A stretch of DNA of 64,000 bases from Emergomyces orientalis (lineage: Eukaryota > Ascomycota > Eurotiomycetes > Onygenales > Ajellomycetaceae), in assembly GCA_002110485.1 (NCBI GenBank), contig MOWL01000002.1, positions 1 to 64,000 on the forward strand, given 5' to 3'. This document shows positions 56,501-64,000 of the stretch, in pieces (position 1 is the first letter of the stretch; the number at the start of each line of letters is the position of its first letter). The translations under genes were made by a program, and so were the position numbers. The notes beneath the pieces are model-generated. The model did not search any database. It had not been told where the DNA came from and was given only the letters and a program-made list of their open reading frames with translations.

Positions 56501-59500
56501 GTGGTTGTGTGTGTGTGTGTGTTTTGGTGTATGCGTTGACTGGCTTGGCTGGCTGTCAGAGTCGGGGATTTTTTTTTTTTTTTTTTTGTTTCATCACTAC
56601 ACTTTTGCTTTTGTTTCCCCGCGGGGAGAGCTGGAGAGAGAGGGGAGAAAGAATGGAGGAAATAATCCCGGGCAGCAGAAGAACAAAGAGTGGCCTGTCA
56701 ATGTATCCTGTGCCATTGATATTTGTTGGGGAACTCTGAGGCGTTATCTATGAATGTAATTACAGATGACAGGAAGTGCATTGTAACTAGCCAAAAAATA
56801 ATAATAACTAATAAAAATTCTCAAGAAAACACACAATACAGAAAGTAACGCAGGGGCGTCCGGTATGATAGATTGAAGACAGATTGAAGTGTTCCTAAAA
56901 AAGGCCATTGGAATAAAACTCCCAATATTTTTTATGTCCTTTTACCCGGCATGAAATATATAATATATATTATATATATATTATTTTTGCCAGTGAATCC
57001 AATAATGATAATAAAATACAAATACCTGTACGTGCAGGACCTTTACCGCAAGTTTTTGTTGTCAATTTTGCAGCCCTCGTGCCGGCTTGCCTCTTCCGGA
57101 TGATGAGACGATGACGACCCAACCACCAGGGTAAAGCTGCCTGCTATTGGGCATCATTTATCGCTCATACAAAAAATGAACTGGAGCCGCCCTCCCCCAC
57201 GGCAATTAAATTATAAATGAAAAATACCACAACTGGTAAAATAAAATAATTTCGTATTTCAACTGCTTCCTTTTTTTTTCTTCTTTCTTTCTTACTTTGA
57301 GAAAAACTATATGAAACATTGGTCTGGTCTGTCAGGCACCAAATGTCATCCTTCATTCTATCAGAGACAATAACGTATTCAATTGGTATGAATATATATC
57401 CACTTGGGGTGAGTTTCCCCGGCATAAATAGTTTTTCAGCATGAACAAACACACCCCCCCCCCCACTCAAGCAGCAGTAATATATTCTCCTCGACATATC
57501 CATTAGAAAATATACATAACGTGACTTGCTGGTTTGCGTGGGCGCATGGCGATTGCATTTTTCCCAGCCTCTGACACATGCAGGAGGAGAGTTCAGTGGC
57601 AGTAACCGTTTCTCCACGCGCCCTCTCCAATGTTATGCTCTGATTTCCAAAAAATGAAAAAAAAAATGAATACTTCAAATCATGCATTATCGCCTCATTG
57701 AACGAAGGATCCGATAGGTGAGAAGAGGTTCATTATTGAGTGGATGGGAAAATGTCACGTAAAAATTATCTGTGCGGTTCCGGGGAACGAAGGAGCTGGA
57801 AGCTGGGGAGCTAGTTGGTGCAGGCGCTGGTGCAGGCGCAGGCGCAGGGCCTGTCGGAAAAAAGAGGAAGAAGTGTGGTAGTACCGTAAGCGAGACATTT
57901 ACCCACGGGAACAATAAAATGATAAGAGGATAAGATAAACTGGATTAATCGATCGAGGAAATTAATTGGGGCCGCGTGGTGCAATTTGCCTGTGTGTACT
58001 CCGTACAGAAATATGTTTTTGGGTGAGTTTTTGTAGGGCAATTGGGAGGATGTTAATGATTGTATAATTATGATCTATATAAGCGTCTACGGGTGGGAGG
58101 AGAGAGGCTTTCATCAGAAAAGAACGAAAAGGGTAGCTTAGCTATCTATATCTATGCAACGAGCGCTGCGGTTTTTCATCAACAATCTTCAATCAACAGT
58201 CTCCGAATTCACACCCTCAACCCCCCACAAGAAACTAAGCTTTTCGTTTGGGAACTTTTTCTTTTCTTTTTCTTTCTGCCCTCTCGTGTCTTCTTTCCAT
58301 ACCCCACACCCATCACACACAATAACTAATAATGATTAGCCATCAACGTCAAAAGGAAACCCACGCTTATCTCGTTATGCAAGCAAACTCGAGTTATGCG
58401 GGCGTATGCGGCGGGGGAGCGGGGTCCAAGCCAAGCAAAACCGATCAATGATCAGTGACTGAGCCGATTAAAACCCTTTGGAGGCCCCCATTAACTACTT
58501 GAAAGGCGAATCAGCCGGGGGTGAGTTTCCGATCGCCGCGATCACGACAAAATAGGAAACGCTCCCCCCTCCTCGCCCTTTTTCGTATGGGATGGGGATG
58601 ATCCCCCCCCTTGACCCCTTCTAGAGAGAGAGAGAGAGAGAGAGAGATGAGCTGGTCTTTTCCGGTTAGTTTAAACGATTTAACCAGGAAAGGCTGGAGC
58701 GCTGTTTTCTCTTTTTTCCTTTTCCTTTTTTTTCTTCTTCTTTTCTTCTTTTTTTCGTTAACCGCTGGAATGCTTTGTCCCCCGAAAAGTTGGTTTTCGT
58801 CATTTTCGTGTTTTGTTCAGGATTTTTGTGTTCAATCAGAATTTTTCCACAGCAAGCCCAAGAAGGGATGAGGGGCGGGGTTGTTGAGTTTTAAGCTGAT
58901 AATCTTCTCGTGTTGGTGGTTTGTTCGTTCAGCAACTCCGCCAGCCAGTAAACCCAGTGGGGAGCGATTCTGTGTGTTTTGGGGAGAACGTTCCTCTCTA
59001 CTATGTAACTCCGTATCCCCATGAAAGTTCCCGCCACTAGCCAGCTAACTAGTCCAAGAGATGAGAAATGTTCGAGATGAATCAGATAAATGTGGCAATA
59101 AAATGATAAAAACATGAATAAAAGCTTGGTTGGTGCAGTCGTTCCGTCGCGCTTGTTTTTTCAACCCCGACACACCGACACATGGTCCAACATCGCTTGC
59201 TTTGGAATTGAATCTCATCCATTCGTCATGCAAGCAAACTCTGTAACAACCACCACCCCCCGCGGAGAAGGACCGGGGGCGGCAATAGACTAAAACAGCA
59301 AAATGCAGCCCAGTTCGTCATTTGGGGCTAATTTGTCTTTTTTTTTCTTTCCTTTTTTTCTTCTTTTTTTCTTTATCCCCCACCATCCTCATCTGCCTGG
59401 ATAGAACCTACCTACTCCACCCACATGGCATGGTTTGAACAGGTCAGCCCCTGAAGCCTGAAGAGGAGCCACCTCGTGCTCTCAGAGGCGAATGTCATTG

Positions 59501-62500
59501 GTACTATGCTTTGTTTTCGAGAAAGGGCGAAGAGGGCTTTTTTTTAAATAGTTTTTTAGTTATATTTTTTTTTACCTCGTTCATATGGCGCTTAACGGGT
59601 TAATCCAATTCATTTATATATGCAAGTCATCTGTGGGACTGATCCTGTCCTGGAAAAGCTTTGGGAGTGACAATTCTAAGAAAATGCGGAGAATAGCGAG
59701 AGAGAGAGAGAGAGATAGAGAAAGGGACATCGAGAAACAAGCAACCTAAAAGACGGGGGGAGTGTTTGGGGGGGGGGCATAATAATGGGGGCGCTCAAAC
59801 CACTTCTTCGATTCTCCTGTTTGTTTCGGTGAGAGCAAATCCTCCTCTTCGAATCTCCTCAACTCGCCATTTCCCAGATTTCATCACCATTATTGGGGAT
59901 TATCGCAGCTTGGGGCGTTAGCTCTCGAGTTACCGTAGCATGGCATGGTGGGGGGGCCCGCAGCAGGCTTTCGTGGAGATAAGAGAAGGAGTATCGCGGA
60001 GGGGTTTCATTTTTTCTTGGATCAACCACAGCAAACCCAGCTTCGGGTCTGTTAATCTGTTTCGTGCAACTTATTTTTATATTATATTTTAGTTTCGAGT
60101 TTTTGACACTGACTGGGTAATTGAGTCGATTAACGGAGTCGGAGACAACGATGACCGTCCAGGGCTGCTGAGCAGTTGTAGGGCGGGAAAATGGGAAGGA
60201 TGGGAGGATGGGAGGAGGGGGAAGGGTTACAAAAAAGGCGAATACGAAATCTTTCAGTACAGATACGCATGATTACAGCTCCATACAGGGCAAAATCGGG
60301 TTGGTAACACCCGGCACAATTTTCCCGCGAGTACCTAAAATAGGCTGGGTAGTTTGGATCGCATGGGCATGGCATGTCATCTCTCTTCCCCATGTCTCAT
60401 GGATGGCAAGAAAACAAGAAAAGAACAGTTTAAACTTTGGGCATTCTCTTAAATTTTGCATGCCAGCAGCGGCTCTGCCTCCTAACCCTGAACCATTCTT
60501 CTTGTCCTTCTTTTGTCCTTCTGGAACACAACACCGCCCGCGATTCGAGAGCAAGATGCCGGCCCAGGTAAACTCTGGTGTTTTTGCAGCAGGGAGTAGT
60601 TAACTCTCAAAAATGGTTACTCTTTTTGTATGTATTTTTATTTATTTAAACCAATGCATAACTTATGTAGTAGTTTATGTATTAATTAATTAATCGATTA
60701 TGCAATTATGTTTCCATATTTCCTAATACCTTCCTCTGTGCGTCGTTGCTTCGCGAATGCACTCATTAGTATTGCTTGCGGTGGAAAAGTTTATCAGCTA
60801 ATAGCCCCGGCCACCGCCAAGCCCCGGGAGGCAGCACAGAAAGGAAAAATGATGCACGTCCGGCTTTGATCGCTGGCAAAACCAAGAAAAATATCCCCAG
60901 ACGCCCAGCAAAAGCCAAGGCCAATATTAGGGTAAGATGGGCGGGAAATTGGGGGGGGGAGGGGGGTGGAAAACACACAAGCATTGAAAAAAAAAAACCC
61001 CCAACGGTGTTGATTGTGCTGTGTGACGAAGAAATCAAGGGAGGCCTTTTTTCTGCATGATGCGCCGGTGGGGGCGCCGCGGGGGGGGGAGGGGGGGCGC
61101 GCGGGATGTGACGCTTTGGCTTAGGTCAGTCTTCCTTGGCTCCTTGTGTTGGAATTCTTGATAGGGTGGAAATTTCTCTCTTCGAATTCCGTTGTTTCTT
61201 AGTTGAGCGTGGATATTTTTTGGCGGCATCCACGGATACATGGACGATTGGGGGGCGTGGTTTACCGTGGGGTTGGTTTGGTTTGGTAATTTTTATTTTT
61301 ATTTTTATAATTTTTTTTGATTAAACTTGGCTTATCCTAATAATAATAACCTTCACTAATAATAACTTTAATAAGGGATAAAGGAGAAGCAAATTTCGAC
61401 AGTACCTTGGAACAAGTACCTCCCGCATGTAATGTAAGACGGTATTATGATATCAACATCAATATCGAGATATCCCCGGAATTTTAACAATCTGTTGTAG
61501 CCCGCAGTTGCAATCGTTAAATTAGTGGAAGGACGATCCTCCGGATTTTCGGTGCTCTTCTTCCCCAGGATATCCTTTATCCAGCAATGTGCGCAGTAAT
61601 AATGTGGATGCAAGCGCTCCTCGGCGTCCGCGAACAAAGTACTTAGTAGTCTCGAGATGCGCTACTGTACCTTTTTTCGCCATCGCCAGGGTCCAATTCA
61701 TCCCACTCCAATCCACCATCAAAGAAAATATACCAAGAAAAAAAGAAGCAAAGATCTTGAATTCTTTTTCGTGCCGTTTCATTGCCTAGACCGCTTTTGC
61801 CCCCGCCCCCGGCGCCGTAGCAACATCGTCTCGAAATTTGATATCACCTAAAAAATAATATTTTAAAAAATATATAGTTATTTATATGTAGGTTGCCTAC
61901 GTAGGGCGTCTCTCGTTCTGGAACCCTAGGTGCTGTAGTTCCCAAGCTTTCCCTCCCTCTGCCATAGACATTGTTCCCAATTGTGGATTTTGCCCGAAAG
62001 CTCATCCGAGCCTGCCACCACCCTCGTTTCCAGTCCCCGAATCCAATGGGTCCATACCCGAACCATAAAAGGCTTAAATTTGTGAAAATACCGGAAGGGG
62101 AACCAAAAACAAAAAAAAAAAAAAAAGGAAGAAAAAAAAGTGAAAAGCGGAAACTAAGCAGGGAATAAGGCCTCTCTCGCTTCCTGGAGACGAGAGACCA
62201 GCGAACGGCGATCAAATTAGGAATCAAATCTTACTCAAAAAGGAACGCGAGACAACCGCATCATCGCCAGGGTCTCAGCCTCAGAGCGAGCTGGGTGTGC
62301 ATGAACAGCGGCTGCGCTGCCACACTTAGCACGAGGCTGCGCAGGCTTTTAGGTACATACATGTGTATGTAGTTGCTCTACGCAGCGTGCTGGGCCAGGC
62401 GTTTTTTTTTTTTTTTGGCGAAGCCTGACGCGGCACCGATTATCACTCCCTATTTGTATTGTTCTTGCGATCACTCAAAGGAAAGAAGGACCCAATAAAT

Positions 62501-62900
62501 CAAGAAATAAATTCGATGAAGACAAGCTGCGCAATTGGCGCTGCTCGTCATCTGCCACTATCTGTTGCCCATCGCTCGAAAACCTTAAAAAGCGGCATTG
62601 TTTTCGCCCGATCGAACGATTTTTATTTTTTTTGGTTTTCAGTTTTTAATAAATTTTTTTTGCAAATACATTGAACCAGTTTCTTTTTCAATTCGTTTTT
62701 CATTTTTCCGCCCTTGCAGAGCTTTTGCTTGGTATTTAAAGTTTTTACTGGGGACTCCCGGGGCGATTTTCAGTTACAGACGATACATACATACGGTACG
62801 AAGTGTGTATCGGTAATTTGCGGTACTTGGGTACGGACACAGGATATTATATCTGCCGTTTTCCATTTGATAGGCCCCCAGCAAAAGAGTTCCAAAGCAT
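53502..62900. other. Gene-free stretch of about 9.4 kb
   Basis: No open frame here shows a recognisable domain, and no tRNA, rRNA or snRNA signature was seen. CpG sites are present throughout, so this is not a mutated repeat block. It contains A, T and especially G homopolymers (such as 55,586-55,602 and 61,081-61,097), TA repeats (56,958-56,984), GA repeats (58,624-58,647) and a short TCGACTCGACTCGAGTCG palindrome near 56,370. Such stretches in filamentous fungi often lie upstream of large developmental regulators or harbour non-coding transcripts, but nothing in the sequence proves either. Confidence 0.5.
61069..61104 (+). other. G-rich tract able to form a G-quadruplex
   Basis: The tract combines GTGGGGGCGCCGC with a run of nine G, A, seven G and then CGCGCGGG, giving at least four G-runs separated by very short loops on the plus strand. 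Confidence 0.6.
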
Positions 62901-63984
62901 CGTAGGATCCTTTTTTAACTAAACGGGGCTCATCAGACCGACATCATCGTTATTTTACGAGGGACCACTTCTTAGTTTAGTTACAGTACTGTACAGGACT
63001 GGCTCGGCCGCAACTAAAAAACTGCAGCAAAATACTCCCTTCCCCATACCCACGGCTTCGTTCTTCTCCTTCGCCCGCCCCTCCCGCCTCTGAACTCTTG
63101 TCCTTTCTTCTTCTACTTCTGTGTCCCTTTTTCCTCTTTTTTCTTTTCCCACTTACTCGTGCTTACCTTAAACATCGACTGCCTCCTACTATCTTTATCT
63201 CTTCCCCTTCCTCCTCCTCTTCTTCTTCTTCTCTTATTATCTCCATCTCATCCCCCTCTCCTCTCCTACATCTAAGTTTTTATATACTTCTCACATTCAA
63301 CTCTTTGCTCTACACTCTCCACTCTACGCCCGAAAACCCCGCCAGAACCCTCTTCTTCCAAACAAGCAAACATCCAAACAACTATATATCTTTTTGTTTG
63401 GTTTGGTTTTCTGATGGGTTCTACGTATTCGACTTGCTCCCCCCCAACGACCCTCACCTTCGCCCCGCGACATCTCTTCTCCCCCTCTGGTCGCTATAGT
63501 TCACTCCAGAGAGATTAGCCTCGGTGTTCCCCTCCCTCCCAAGTATTCTTTTCAAAAAAAGGCAGATCACCTCGAGGAAAGATCAATTGTTTGGGGTTTC
63601 TAGGGGTTCTTTTTCTTTTTTAAATTTTTAGAATCTGCACACTTTGGCCAGTTGGATATCCCAACACGCTGCCGGGTGCGAAGCCGCCACTCGATTATCG
63701 AGCCAGACGTCCTAATTTCTGCAAATACCATCCATTACCTACTCATATCCTCGAGCGTTCAGAAACTAGTCAGGGATAGTTAAAGAAAGAAGAAAAAAGA
63801 AAAAAAGAAAAAAAAAACAGAAGTCTATAATAACGGTTTATCTGTCTGGCTGGACCCGACCTGTTTTCCCTATTCCGTCGACGTCTTGGATCTCGTCTGA
63901 CGTTTCGCCCGGTCTCGAATCAATACAAACTTGGGGTGTAAACACAGAAGGAAAAGCGATTTTTTTGAGTGGTTGTAAACAGTC
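62901..63984 (+). promoter_or_regulatory. Pyrimidine-rich leader before the right-edge gene
   Basis: From about 63,020 to 63,500 the plus strand is strongly CT-rich, followed by A-rich stretches (63,785-63,820) up to a candidate start codon. This resembles the promoter and leader of the Whi3-like gene at 14.7-16.1 kb. Several short upstream frames are present, the longest (63,098-63,499) being compositional. Confidence 0.4.
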
Positions 63985-64000
63985 ATGTCGGGCCCAATGG
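63985..64000 (+). CDS. Start of a gene running off the right edge
   Basis: ATG TCG GGC CCA ATG G gives MSGPM at the window end, after a leader-like region. Only five codons are visible, so the product cannot be named and the start itself is an inference from context. Confidence 0.35.

Overview
This is nuclear DNA from a filamentous ascomycete. Genes are split by short GT-AG introns with CTAAC-like branch points, the proteins are typical of Eurotiomycetes, and the left end is a compartment of mutated transposons. A CpG-free repeat block next to gene-rich DNA of mixed base content fits Onygenales best (Ajellomycetaceae such as Blastomyces, Histoplasma or Emmonsia). That placement is an inference and no species is claimed.

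Left end, 1-11.5 kb, is a transposon nest. A young Ty3/gypsy element on the minus strand (1 to about 5.83 kb, cut by the window edge) keeps long Gag-protease and RT-RNase H reading frames. They are joined by a textbook -1 frameshift heptamer (T TTA AAC) directly before the Gag stop. It sits inside the RNase H end of an older minus-strand LINE (about 5.83-11.1 kb). The LINE is riddled with stops and contains no CpG dinucleotide over about 5.3 kb. Next come a small GC-rich hairpin block and a decayed plus-strand Ty3 RNase H fragment.

Middle, 11.5-46 kb, is ordinary gene space with long intergenic stretches and low-complexity leaders. In order it holds a Whi3-like RNA-binding protein (+), a Bot1/MRP-S35 mitochondrial ribosomal protein (+), the HOG-pathway response regulator SSK1 (-), a PQ-loop membrane protein (-), the HOG-pathway membrane osmosensor SHO1 (-), a dynactin p24/RO-10 protein (-), and a UBA-UIM protein (-) that looks like a catalytically dead relative of the USP25/28 deubiquitinases. 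SSK1 and SHO1, heads of the two parallel inputs to the HOG MAP-kinase cascade, lie less than 9 kb apart.

Right part, 46-64 kb, holds a SET-domain protein (+) and a probably mitochondrial medium-chain acyl-CoA synthetase (+) whose last intron is 1.53 kb, against 59-119 nt for its other introns. About 10.5 kb without a recognisable gene follows, rich in G-runs and microsatellites. It ends in a pyrimidine-rich leader and a candidate start codon at 63,985, whose gene lies beyond the window. Exon coordinates were worked out by hand from splice signals, reading phase and protein continuity; no transcript data or database search was available.
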